The notes beneath the pieces are model-generated. The model made no database searches. It was not told the DNA's origin and saw nothing but the letters and a program-made list of their open reading frames with translations. 64,000 bases of DNA from Phycisphaerae bacterium (lineage in GTDB: Bacteria > Planctomycetota > Phycisphaerae > Phycisphaerales > UBA1924), in assembly GCA_014192545.1 (NCBI GenBank), contig BJHL01000005.1:1-64000 (forward strand), given 5' to 3'. Both the position numbers and the translations under genes were made by a program. Shown here one piece after another: positions 42,627 to 50,511 of the stretch. Within the stretch, counting starts at the first letter, position 1; every line of letters begins with the position of its first letter.

Positions 42627-42689
42627 CGGGCAAGTCTTGCAAAATCGGCGGCTCCAATGCGTGGAACCCGCCGAAGCGAGGCTTGCCCG
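42627..42689. other. Structured intergenic element
   Basis: CGGGCAAG (42627-42634) pairs with CTTGCCCG (42682-42689), and inside it CGGCGG (42646-42651) pairs with CCGCCG (42668-42673). It could be a small RNA or a repeat element; nothing decides which. Confidence 0.45.
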
Positions 42690-42764
42690 TTCCGCATTTG
42701 TACTTGTTTTCCAAGCGAGGGTCGCTTGTGCAGAAAACCCGCAAGAAACGCCGATCTCGCGATC

Positions 42765-43565
42765 ATGCATCGCGTCTTCGTAACTCTGTTCTCTTTAGCG
42801 AGCGTCGCCGCCGTCGTGGTGTCACTGACAGCTTGCGCATCTGGCCCTAGGCCCGAACGCCTCACCGCCCCGCGCGCCCTTTCAACTCCCTACGACACCG
42901 GCAAGGGCGAAGTCCTCTGGGCCGTCATACCGCTCCGCAACGAAAGCGGCGCAAGCATCGTCGATGAACTCGTTATGACCGACAAACTCGTCGGCACCAT
43001 CGAAGAAGTCCGCGGCGTGCGCTGCCTCCCGCTCAATCGCACGCTCGCCGCGATGGAAGCCCTCGAACTTCGCACAGTCACCACGCCCGGCCAAGCCCGG
43101 CAACTCGCCCAGTCGCTGGGCGTGGATGCCATCGTCGCTGGCAACATTACCGCGTACGACCCGTACACGCCCGTGATCGGCTTGTCACTCGCCCTCTACG
43201 CCCGCCCTGGTTCTATGCTCAGCGAGCAAACCACCCTCGACACTCGCAGGCTCACGCAGTCCACCGCCGATTCAACGCCCACAACTTCCGACGCTCAGTG
43301 GACCGCCCGCCCCATCGCTGTTTACAGCGATCGGCTCGACGCCAAGAACCACACCACGTTGCTCGAACTGCAAAATTTCGCCACAGGCCGGACACGCGAA
43401 CCCAGCGCCCTCGGCTGGCGTCGCTACACCGCAAGCATTGATCTCTACAGCGAATTCGTGATGTTCAAAGGCGTCGATGGCTTGCTGCAACAAGAGTGGC
43501 TGCGCGTTGCCCGCATGCAAGTGCCCGCGCTTGATGCGAGGCCGATCGCGGGTGCTGAGAAGTAA
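42765..43565 (+). CDS. Hypothetical lipoprotein
   Basis: 266 aa. Signal peptide with lipobox SLTAC. The mature protein begins with a region like the GNA1162/LpoB-type or TolB N-terminal domain: LWAVIPLRNESGASIVDELVMTDKL, RTLAAMEAL, ARQLAQSLGVDAIVAGNITAYDPY. That layout (periplasmic sensing of a regulated set of subunits) is common in lipoproteins tied to envelope assembly. It is the second lipoprotein in a row, probably with its own promoter because a terminator precedes it. Confidence 0.75.
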   Translation: MHRVFVTLFSLASVAAVVVSLTACASGPRPERLTAPRALSTPYDTGKGEVLWAVIPLRNESGASIVDELVMTDKLVGTIEEVRGVRCLPLNRTLAAMEALELRTVTTPGQARQLAQSLGVDAIVAGNITAYDPYTPVIGLSLALYARPGSMLSEQTTLDTRRLTQSTADSTPTTSDAQWTARPIAVYSDRLDAKNHTTLLELQNFATGRTREPSALGWRRYTASIDLYSEFVMFKGVDGLLQQEWLRVARMQVPALDARPIAGAEK

Positions 43566-43601
43566 GCGAATCGCGCCTCGCGACCGGCAAACGATCGCAC
43601 A

Positions 43602-43784
43602 TCACGCCGAAGTCTCAGGCATACTCGCCTGCGCCGCACGCTTGCTTTCTTGCCGCTCACTATCCAACCTAACCAGGTGCCGAAAGTACTCGCTCACGTT
43701 GCCGAACTGCCCGCTACTGACACTTTCATCCACGAATACCTTCATTTTTTCCGGCATCGAAATGCTGACGTTCACATTTGCCAC
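43602..43784 (-). CDS. ParD-like ribbon-helix-helix antitoxin, orphan
   Basis: 60 aa, GTG start with AAAGGAA upstream. ANVNVSISMPEKMKVFVDE followed by GNVSEYFRHLVRLD is the N-terminal RHH DNA-binding domain of ParD antitoxins, and the Arg/Glu tail would contact ParE. No ParE toxin gene is adjacent on either side. The region upstream is notably AT-rich for this genome and contains a possible TATAGC -10. Confidence 0.72.
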   Translation of the reverse strand: MANVNVSISMPEKMKVFVDESVSSGQFGNVSEYFRHLVRLDSERQESKRAAQASMPETSA

Positions 43785-44054
43785 AACGATTCCTTTCGTA
43801 ATAGATATGATTCAATGCTATACTAGTGTGTTATCAGGTGTTGGCAATCGACTGAATCGGCAAAAATTGCCTATTTTTGGGGGATATAGCCGAAGTATCT
43901 CCCGCCTCCAGGTCTTGTGTCGATGATTTTCTCGCAAGACGTTATTGACACGAGGCGAAAGTCGCACCGCAGATGCGTCGATGTTTTTCCTGCAAGCCCC
44001 ATATTCGCCGTCACACGGACGTACGGCGGGTCGGGCCTCGCAAGGAGCCAAGCA
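43785..44054. other. AT-rich intergenic region between parD-like and xer genes
   Basis: 270 bp holding both divergent promoters. On the plus strand GGCAA-AAA-TTGCC is followed by TATTTTT near 43858-43880, a possible weak terminator or attenuator before the recombinase gene. No gene is seen. Confidence 0.4.
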
Positions 44055-45095
44055 ATGGCACTTCCGCAGTCGCAGAATCTGGTTCGCATCGCGTTGTTGG
44101 ATGCGTTCACAAGCTACCTCGCCGATGAACGGCACTTCAGCCCTTACACGGCCCGTTGTTACGGCGCGGACCTCCGCCAATACACGGACTTCCTGTGTTC
44201 GGTGCACAAGATCACGCTCAACGAGCAGCGTGAGTCCAAGGCCTACGAGAAGTACGCCGCCACGCGCTCGCCTGGCAGTGCCTTCCCCAGCCCCGCCAAG
44301 GACGCCATTACAGATCACATCTGTCAGGGCACCACCGAGTCGGTCCGCGTCTTCCTGACGCACCTGGGCGAACAGCAGTACTCCGCTGCGACCATGGCCC
44401 GCAAGATCGCCACGCTCCGCAGTTTCTACAAGTGGGCCGACCGTCGCGGCGTTGCCAACGGCAACCCCATGACAGCCATCCGCACCCCTCGTCAACCCAA
44501 GCGCCTGCCCAAGGCTATTCCCATGGAACAGGTCGAGAAGCTGCTCGCCGCTCCTGGTGATGGCGACGTGCTCAGCCGTCGCGACCGCGCCATGCTCGAA
44601 ACGCTGTACAGCACGGGCATCCGCGTCAGCGAACTGGTGGGCATCGCTCACGACGATGTTGACTTCGCGGGCGAAGCTCTCCGCATCCGCGGCAAGGGCA
44701 AAAAAGAACGCATCGTTCCGCTGGGCTCACACGCCATCGCTTCGGTGCAGCGTTACCTCGATATGCTCCGCACCGACCCGCGCTTTACCGACGCGCACAA
44801 CGAGCCTCGCGCTCCGTTGTTCGTCAACAAGCACGGCGGCCGACTCAGCAGCCGCAGCGTTCGCCGCAAACTCGATAAGTATCTCAAGCAGGCAGGCCTT
44901 GATCCCTCGATCAGCCCTCACACGCTGCGTCACAGCTTCGCGACGCATCTGCTTGACAACGGCGCGGACCTTCGCAGCGTGCAAGAACTGCTGGGCCACC
45001 AAAGCCTCAGCACGACGCAGGTCTACACCCACCTTTCAACGCAACGCATGCAGGATGCGTATAAAGCCGCCCACCCTCGGGCGCAGGCCAGTTGA
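44055..45095 (+). CDS. Tyrosine recombinase XerC/XerD
   Basis: 346 aa. All catalytic residues are visible: Arg190, Lys214, His289, Arg292, His315 and Tyr324 (HTLRHSFATHLL, GHQSLSTTQVYTH). The core-binding domain (about 10-130) carries an extra segment of roughly 40 residues (about 52-92) compared with the usual 300-aa XerC/D. It probably resolves chromosome dimers at dif. AAGGAG lies 7 nt before the ATG. It lies about 8 kb from the skew switch, in keeping with a terminus-proximal region. Confidence 0.9.
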   Translation: MALPQSQNLVRIALLDAFTSYLADERHFSPYTARCYGADLRQYTDFLCSVHKITLNEQRESKAYEKYAATRSPGSAFPSPAKDAITDHICQGTTESVRVFLTHLGEQQYSAATMARKIATLRSFYKWADRRGVANGNPMTAIRTPRQPKRLPKAIPMEQVEKLLAAPGDGDVLSRRDRAMLETLYSTGIRVSELVGIAHDDVDFAGEALRIRGKGKKERIVPLGSHAIASVQRYLDMLRTDPRFTDAHNEPRAPLFVNKHGGRLSSRSVRRKLDKYLKQAGLDPSISPHTLRHSFATHLLDNGADLRSVQELLGHQSLSTTQVYTHLSTQRMQDAYKAAHPRAQAS

Positions 45096-45103
45096 AACCT
45101 GAC

Positions 45104-46468
45104 TCATCGGGATCGTGAGTCGTTTGTTTCACTGCTACCTGACCCTTCCAATTCCTTTTGATTCCCAGGCACAAGCCTTTCTGACACAATCGCCCGCACC
45201 TCGCGGGCGATTGTTTCTTCATCCGTCAGCGTGTTGTCCAGCGGAATCACGCCCAGCAGTCGTTGCTCGCTATCGATGACCAGTACAACCGCGCCCGTGG
45301 TTCCAGGCGCGATGCGATTGAGTGCCGCCTTGCCCACGCTCGTCCAATAGAAGAGCGTTGCACCATCCGTAATCGTCCCGAGTTTCTCACGCGTCTGCCG
45401 CACAAACGCCGGCATGATCTGATCAAGTTCCAACACGCCCACTGAAATCGTGATAAGCCGCGGACACGTCGTGATGCCCGCCATCCGCTGATTATCAAAT
45501 TCTCGCGACAACCACGACAGCGACTTCTGCGCTGCCAAAATGTTCTGCGTCGGCGCGTTGTCGCTGGGTATTACGCAAATCACCGCTGCCGCTGTCATCG
45601 CGTTGGCCTTCGGCGGCTGCTCCTGCAACGACCGCAGCGCATCCACCAGCGACCAGCCGCTCAAATCATGTCGATGCATCCCAAGTACCGGCATGCGATC
45701 GCCAACGTGCACCTCACTAGGTAACGCCCGCAAGTCCGTCAGCTTCGCAACCTTCGTTCGCTTCTCCGTGCTGATGCCCCACAAGTCGGGCCGCTTCGCG
45801 TCATCGGTCACAATCGCATCGATCGTGCCGCGAACGGTCAGTTCGCCGTTCGTAAACGTATAGCTTTTCAGCCGCGAAATATCGGTCGTAACCAACTCCA
45901 CGCGCGTCTCGCCCGCCGTTCCCGCCAGAGGCCACGCACTCGTCCACGTCGTCTCACCCGCGCCCACAACCATCATGCTGCGCTCAATTGCCAGCTCTTC
46001 CGTCGCTCGCCGATCCAGCGCAAACCCAATCTGCGGCAGCGGCAAACTCGGCAATACCTTTGCGAGTGATTCGGGCGACAACCCGCCATCCAGCTTGGCT
46101 TCAAAATACTGCTCGTTGTTCTGCGTGTGCACTGCAATCAGCCTGTCGCCCTCGGCGTAAATCGCCAATCGGCCCATATCCAGCCGCAGTCGCGCAGGCC
46201 TCTCCGCAGCAATATTCCCCGCATCCACCCGCAGCAACACGTCACTTGCTATCTCGCTGGACGCATCCTTCGCGACCAGCGCAACCCGCTCGGCAATCGC
46301 GTGAAATCGATACGCCCCCAGCAGCCGCGCAAGAGCGGTCGGGGTGTCTGCGGCGGGCTGCAGCGAAGGCTCAGCACCTTGCAAAGGCAGCGCGACAGCA
46401 ACCGGCGAAGCGGAGAGAACCGAACACAACACAGCGTGCACAAGCATGCGTGATTCTTCGCAACTCAT
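45104..46468 (-). CDS. Hypothetical exported protein
   Basis: 454 aa. Signal peptide near residues 8-30 (LVHAVLCSVLSASPVAVALP). The first half (about 45-200) looks like a DUF2092-type beta-rich domain (RLRLDMGRLAIYAEGDRLIAVHTQNNEQYFEAKL). The C-terminal half has a thioredoxin-like strand order without a CxxC. The ATG at 46468 is chosen; 46447 (MLVHAVL) has a better upstream GAAGAA and is possible. It follows a small protein and an XRE regulator on the same strand. Confidence 0.68.
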   Translation of the reverse strand: MSCEESRMLVHAVLCSVLSASPVAVALPLQGAEPSLQPAADTPTALARLLGAYRFHAIAERVALVAKDASSEIASDVLLRVDAGNIAAERPARLRLDMGRLAIYAEGDRLIAVHTQNNEQYFEAKLDGGLSPESLAKVLPSLPLPQIGFALDRRATEELAIERSMMVVGAGETTWTSAWPLAGTAGETRVELVTTDISRLKSYTFTNGELTVRGTIDAIVTDDAKRPDLWGISTEKRTKVAKLTDLRALPSEVHVGDRMPVLGMHRHDLSGWSLVDALRSLQEQPPKANAMTAAAVICVIPSDNAPTQNILAAQKSLSWLSREFDNQRMAGITTCPRLITISVGVLELDQIMPAFVRQTREKLGTITDGATLFYWTSVGKAALNRIAPGTTGAVVLVIDSEQRLLGVIPLDNTLTDEETIAREVRAIVSERLVPGNQKELEGSGSSETNDSRSR

Positions 46469-46486
46469 GGCTCGCCGCAACGTGCT

Positions 46487-46912
46487 TTATGCACGTTTCT
46501 TTGTGCGTGGTCCGGGCTTGCCCTTCTTCGCAGTCTCTGCTGCTGCCTCGCCTGCTGCTCCACCCGTTTCTTCGTACGTCGTCACGACTTGCTCGACATA
46601 TCCCTCACGCTGCTGCGGTGGATGCACAATTTCCACCTCGATCGGCTTGAGCACCGAGTCAGCGGCGGCTTGCCCTGCCGTCCAGCTTTGCTCGTACATC
46701 TCCGCAATGCGCTGCTCAACCGCAGCCACCACGCCCTCTCGCTGGTCTCGCGGCACCATCAGCAGCGTTGCCACCCACCTGCGGACCAATTCAGGACCGA
46801 GGGGTTGCAGCAGTTCCACCAGCATCCGGGCCTGATCGCTTGGTGACAACTTCGGCGATGGCTGATGACCAGGAGGGGTTGACGGGTGTTGAAACAGCGG
46901 TTGAGTTGCCAT
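46487..46912 (-). CDS. Hypothetical protein, overlapping the XRE gene
   Basis: 141 aa. Pro-rich start, a helical middle (LVELLQPLGPELVRRWVATLLMVPRDQREGVVAAVEQRIAEMYE) and an Ala/Lys-rich tail ending KGKPGPRTKKRA. Its 5' end overlaps the upstream XRE gene by 122 bp in another frame. A start at the ATG 46825 would cut the overlap to 35 bp and keep the whole helical domain, and is equally plausible. Function unknown. Confidence 0.6.
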   Translation of the reverse strand: MATQPLFQHPSTPPGHQPSPKLSPSDQARMLVELLQPLGPELVRRWVATLLMVPRDQREGVVAAVEQRIAEMYEQSWTAGQAAADSVLKPIEVEIVHPPQQREGYVEQVVTTYEETGGAAGEAAAETAKKGKPGPRTKKRA

Positions 46913-47351
46913 GCGGTGAGCCAGATGCCAAACCAGACCCAGGAACAGTCGTTGTGCCGTGAGGCCGCGATTCTATCGCTGCTGCAGATGCCGACGCCTG
47001 TGCTCGCACGCGAGCCTCCAGCGTCTGCACAAACGCCTCAAGCCGAATGACGCGGTCGGTCAAAATCTCCAGCGTGTGCGCCACTGCTGCCAAAAGCTCG
47101 CCCGGGTTGGCTTCGCGCAATGCAAAGCTGCGCACGTCTACCTCGTGCATGGGTCCGTGCCCCGTCAGCAGCCATGTCGAATTGATTTTCATTTTTTGGC
47201 ATAACGCCGTGAGGAACTCGACGCTAGGCGATTGCCCTTGCACATATCGCCGCACCGTTTCCGGGTGCGTTTCCGTCAGTTCCGCGACCTCACGAAAACT
47301 CCGTTGCCCTACAACGGCTTTGATACGTTGATGCAGTGACTGGCCTTCCAT
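46791..47351 (-). CDS. XRE-type HTH transcriptional regulator
   Basis: 186 aa. The HTH occupies about residues 5-62: SFREVAELTETHPETVRRYVQGQSPSVEFLTALCQKMKINSTWLLTG. A helical middle (75-115) may dimerise, and the tail is low-complexity Ser/Thr/Pro. A 22-bp dyad lies 13 bp upstream (47364-47385), between the start and the expected promoter, which suggests autoregulation. Likely regulates the two genes behind it. Confidence 0.85.
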   Translation of the reverse strand: MEGQSLHQRIKAVVGQRSFREVAELTETHPETVRRYVQGQSPSVEFLTALCQKMKINSTWLLTGHGPMHEVDVRSFALREANPGELLAAVAHTLEILTDRVIRLEAFVQTLEARVRAQASASAAAIESRPHGTTTVPGSGLASGSPHGNSTAVSTPVNPSWSSAIAEVVTKRSGPDAGGTAATPRS

Positions 47352-47357
47352 ACGAAC

Positions 47358-47363
47358 ATGCTA
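47358..47363 (-). promoter_or_regulatory. Putative -10 box of a leaderless promoter (TAGCAT)
   Basis: TAGCAT on the minus strand, then GTTCGT and the XRE ATG at 47351. Confidence 0.45.
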
Positions 47364-47385
47364 GCACAAAACGGTTGATTTGTGC
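47364..47385. promoter_or_regulatory. Dyad operator candidate upstream of the XRE gene
   Basis: GCACAAA, 8 nt, TTTGTGC: a perfect 7-bp dyad directly upstream of the TAGCAT box, placed to cover the -10/-35 spacer. Good candidate for the binding site of the XRE protein itself. Confidence 0.6.
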
Positions 47386-47490
47386 GGATAATGTATGAGC
47401 TATGTTGGTGAATTGTCGGGTCCACGGCTTTGATGCATCGCGCACGCTAACTACACACTGTTGTGTTCAAATTACAAAAATTCTTGCGGT

Positions 47491-49416
47491 TCAAGGCCGT
47501 TCTACGCGCCCATCCCACGCCCTTGTATCCACCACGGCCCGACTCGGCTCATCTTGCCATGGCGTCAGTGCTCGCGGCCAGGCACTTCGCACGCCTCGCG
47601 CGTCCATTCGCACCAGCCCGATACGCACCAACCCATCTTCCTCAATCGCGCCGGGCGGCAACGGAATCCGCACCATTGCTCGTCCATCGAGCATGATAAC
47701 TTCCGCGCGTCGACCACCGCTGCCGAGGTCTTCGCCCAAGCTATCAGTCAGTTCCCGATCTTGTGCGCGCATTCCGGTAATCGTTCCGTCCAAGCTCACT
47801 CGCCACACGGCTGCTGCCGCTCCGGGCGTGCCGGTGTAAATCCAAATCGACTCGCGCGAGCGATCTGCATCCGCAGGCATCGCGCATTCTACGAATATCT
47901 GCCACAGCCGACGCGGATTCGTCGTGCCCGGATCACTCGGACTCGGCGCGGCTCGAAAGAACATCGCCGCCGTTGCCCACGCAGGTTCGTCTGTAGGCGT
48001 CGTCGCCGACAACCACTCTGCCAATCGCATATCGCGAGCGAAAACGCCCGTCGCCAAGCCCGGCGGCGTGATGGCAATTGGCCCATCGATTACACTCAGC
48101 CGCACCGCGTCGTTGCCCAGCGTCGCTGTGATGTCGCGCCGAGAGTCTGGGGCAAGCATCGCCGTGACGCCACGCTGCGCCATCTGTTGGCCCGCTGCAT
48201 CCAGCGGCATCACCGGCGTCGCGACCGCCAACGTCTTTCGCGGCTCCAAAGGCCGCGGGTCCGGCGCCGCCGCACTATCGCGAGGCGCAATCCACGCGAG
48301 TTCTTCAGTCGCCGAGAGATTCGTCAAGGCAATGGTCGCGAGCGGCGTGCGTCTCCCATCCACGCTGTCCGCATCTTTCTCGACCAGAACGCCGCCGTCG
48401 TCGCGCACCCATGCAGTAAAAGCAGGCTGCTCGCGCAGCCACTGTTCGGCCAACTCGGCCCGCCGCTGCGGCGCGATGCGAGAGTCCAGTAAGTCACTCA
48501 GCAACCGATCCGTCGCTTGTGGCAAGGGATTCCACGCTGGCACAATCACGCCGGGTTCAACTTCTGCAAGTTGCCCGAGTGCGGCACGCAGCCGTGTCGC
48601 GAGTTTGGCATCATGCAGGTACAACCGTGCCAGCGCAATCTGCCAGCGCTGAATCAACTGCTCGCCGAATACTGAAAGCAGCGGATCATTGATCGGTGCA
48701 AATCGCTCGTCATGGATGGGCGACAACCCATCTTCAACCAGTCGTGCCCGCCAGCGCGTCAGTGGCTCAGCCGCTTGAGCCGCGAGCAAATCACTGATCG
48801 CAACCGTGTTCATAGGTCCGCGCGTGGGCTGCCACGCGCGCGAGCCAGTCGCTGGATCAAGCCCTGATTCTGTTTGGACCATCGTCGCAATCGCGGGCAG
48901 CCACTGCACGGGCACACGCTGCGTGCCGATCCAGATCGTCGAACTTGCTGCCCGCGCGGGTGGATCAATCGCGATCACCAGCGAATCTTCTCCTGGAAGC
49001 GAGAGTGCTTCTTCCCGCGTCACTTCGCGCGAGGTTGTCTTGACTTCACTTCCCAGCCAATGCAGCATCCGAACTGGCGTCGTCGCGGGTTCGACGTACG
49101 TTCCCACCGCCGACTGCACCCTAACAGCGTGCAATGTGTGTGTCAGCCTGGTACCATCTTCCAGCAGCACCGCAAAGTCAGCGATGGACTTGCTACGAGC
49201 ATCAAAGAACACGCTCGCGTCAATTGGCACAATGATCCGCGAGCCCGCGATCGCATCAATGCGAGAAAAAACGGGACGTGCATCTTCGTTTTCGTTCGCC
49301 GACTCAACGCTGCGACGAACAGCCTGCGACCAGGCACTCTGCGTCAGCCCGCACACGCCGCACAGCACAAAGACAGCCGCACCCTGCACCAATGTTGTCC
49401 CCGCATAGCCGCTCAC
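47491..49416 (-). CDS. Hypothetical exported protein downstream of moxR
   Basis: 641 aa, GTG start overlapping the moxR stop by 4 bp (GTGA). Signal peptide (AAVFVLCGVCGLTQSAWS). The rest is a mix of beta-rich stretches and a helical part around residues 190-330, with no CxxC, heme or catalytic motif that I can see. MoxR operons usually also hold DUF58 and von Willebrand A proteins; those motifs are absent here. It may be a substrate or partner of the MoxR ATPase. Function unknown. Confidence 0.65.
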   Translation of the reverse strand: MSGYAGTTLVQGAAVFVLCGVCGLTQSAWSQAVRRSVESANENEDARPVFSRIDAIAGSRIIVPIDASVFFDARSKSIADFAVLLEDGTRLTHTLHAVRVQSAVGTYVEPATTPVRMLHWLGSEVKTTSREVTREEALSLPGEDSLVIAIDPPARAASSTIWIGTQRVPVQWLPAIATMVQTESGLDPATGSRAWQPTRGPMNTVAISDLLAAQAAEPLTRWRARLVEDGLSPIHDERFAPINDPLLSVFGEQLIQRWQIALARLYLHDAKLATRLRAALGQLAEVEPGVIVPAWNPLPQATDRLLSDLLDSRIAPQRRAELAEQWLREQPAFTAWVRDDGGVLVEKDADSVDGRRTPLATIALTNLSATEELAWIAPRDSAAAPDPRPLEPRKTLAVATPVMPLDAAGQQMAQRGVTAMLAPDSRRDITATLGNDAVRLSVIDGPIAITPPGLATGVFARDMRLAEWLSATTPTDEPAWATAAMFFRAAPSPSDPGTTNPRRLWQIFVECAMPADADRSRESIWIYTGTPGAAAAVWRVSLDGTITGMRAQDRELTDSLGEDLGSGGRRAEVIMLDGRAMVRIPLPPGAIEEDGLVRIGLVRMDARGVRSAWPRALTPWQDEPSRAVVDTRAWDGRVERP

Positions 49417-50462
49417 AACGCCTCCGTGGGCAGCGTTTGCACCATGTTCGCCACCACCGCGTCCGCACTCACGCCTTCCGCGTGGCTTTCGAAATTCATA
49501 ATCAGTCTGTGCCGTAGCGCAGGCTGCGCCACCGCGCGAATGTCATCAATGCTCGCCGCAAATCGCCCCTCGATAAGCGCCTTGCATTTGGCCGCCAAGA
49601 TCAGCGTCTGCGCTCCACGCGGCGAGCTACCGAGTCGAACATATTTGTCAACCATGGGCGTCGCGTATGTCGCCGTCGCGCCATCGCTGTGGGCCGTGCC
49701 CTTGGGGTGCGTCGTCAAAACCAGCCGCACCGCGTAGTCACGCACGTGCGATGCAATCGCCACTTGTCGCACGAGTGCCTGGTGCTCCAGCAACTTCGCC
49801 GCACCCAGCACCGCCTTGGGCACGGTGTTCTGCGAACTCGTCGTGCGATCAATAATGCCCGCCAAATCATCGCGCCCGGGCGGCAAACTCAGCAACTTGA
49901 AGAAGAATCGATCCAGCTGCGCCTCGGGCAACGGATACGTGCCTTCCTGTTCGATCGGGTTCTGCGTCGCCATCACCAGGAACGGCTTTGGCAGTTGGTG
50001 CGTGGTCGTGCCCACCGTCACGCTGCGTTCTTGCATCGCTTCGAGCAACGCGCTTTGCGTCTTGGGCGTCGCGCGGTTTACTTCGTCCGCCAGCACAATT
50101 TGTCCAAAGATCGGCCCTTGCTGAAACTTGAAGACGCGTTCGCGCTGTCCGCTCGTTTCCACTTCCGTCACGATCGTCGTGCCTGTGATATCCGCCGGCA
50201 TCAAGTCGGGCGTGAACTGCACACGCGAAAACTGCAAATCAAGTGCCTGCGACAACGTTCGCACCAGCAGCGTTTTGCCAATGCCAGGCACGCCTTCCAG
50301 CAGTACGTGGCCGCCGCAAAAGAGACACGTCAGCACACCTTCCACAATCTCTCGCTGCCCAACCACCACCCGCGCCACCTGTTCGCGCACCGCTTCAAAA
50401 TCTTTGCGGAACGCATCAGCGGCTTGTTGGGCTTGTTCGGGTGTCATCGTGGTTTCAGGCAT
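49413..50462 (-). CDS. MoxR family AAA+ ATPase
   Basis: 349 aa. Walker A GVPGIGKT at residues 57-64, Walker B VLADEVNRATPKTQ near 118, sensor FLVMATQNPIEQEGTYPLPEAQLDRF and a C-terminal lid, all typical of MoxR. These ATPases help fold or assemble metal- or vWA-containing envelope complexes. The ATG at 50462 is preferred over longer versions because those would run through the divergent SMP-30 gene. Confidence 0.92.
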   Translation of the reverse strand: MPETTMTPEQAQQAADAFRKDFEAVREQVARVVVGQREIVEGVLTCLFCGGHVLLEGVPGIGKTLLVRTLSQALDLQFSRVQFTPDLMPADITGTTIVTEVETSGQRERVFKFQQGPIFGQIVLADEVNRATPKTQSALLEAMQERSVTVGTTTHQLPKPFLVMATQNPIEQEGTYPLPEAQLDRFFFKLLSLPPGRDDLAGIIDRTTSSQNTVPKAVLGAAKLLEHQALVRQVAIASHVRDYAVRLVLTTHPKGTAHSDGATATYATPMVDKYVRLGSSPRGAQTLILAAKCKALIEGRFAASIDDIRAVAQPALRHRLIMNFESHAEGVSADAVVANMVQTLPTEAL

Positions 50463-50511
50463 AGTCTCGATGATAGTGATGTCCGCGTCTACGCTCTGTC
50501 CGGAGGTTTCC

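Noticed and set aside
43858..43880. Strong terminator before the Xer gene
   Set aside because: Stem of only five base pairs and an interrupted T tract; kept only as a weak note.
43818..44651. 277-codon minus-strand frame opposite the Xer gene
   Set aside because: Antisense to a recombinase with all catalytic residues intact; no domain recognisable.
45540..46650. Plus-strand open frames opposite the exported hypothetical gene
   Set aside because: Compositional shadows; the minus-strand frame has a signal peptide and ordered neighbours.
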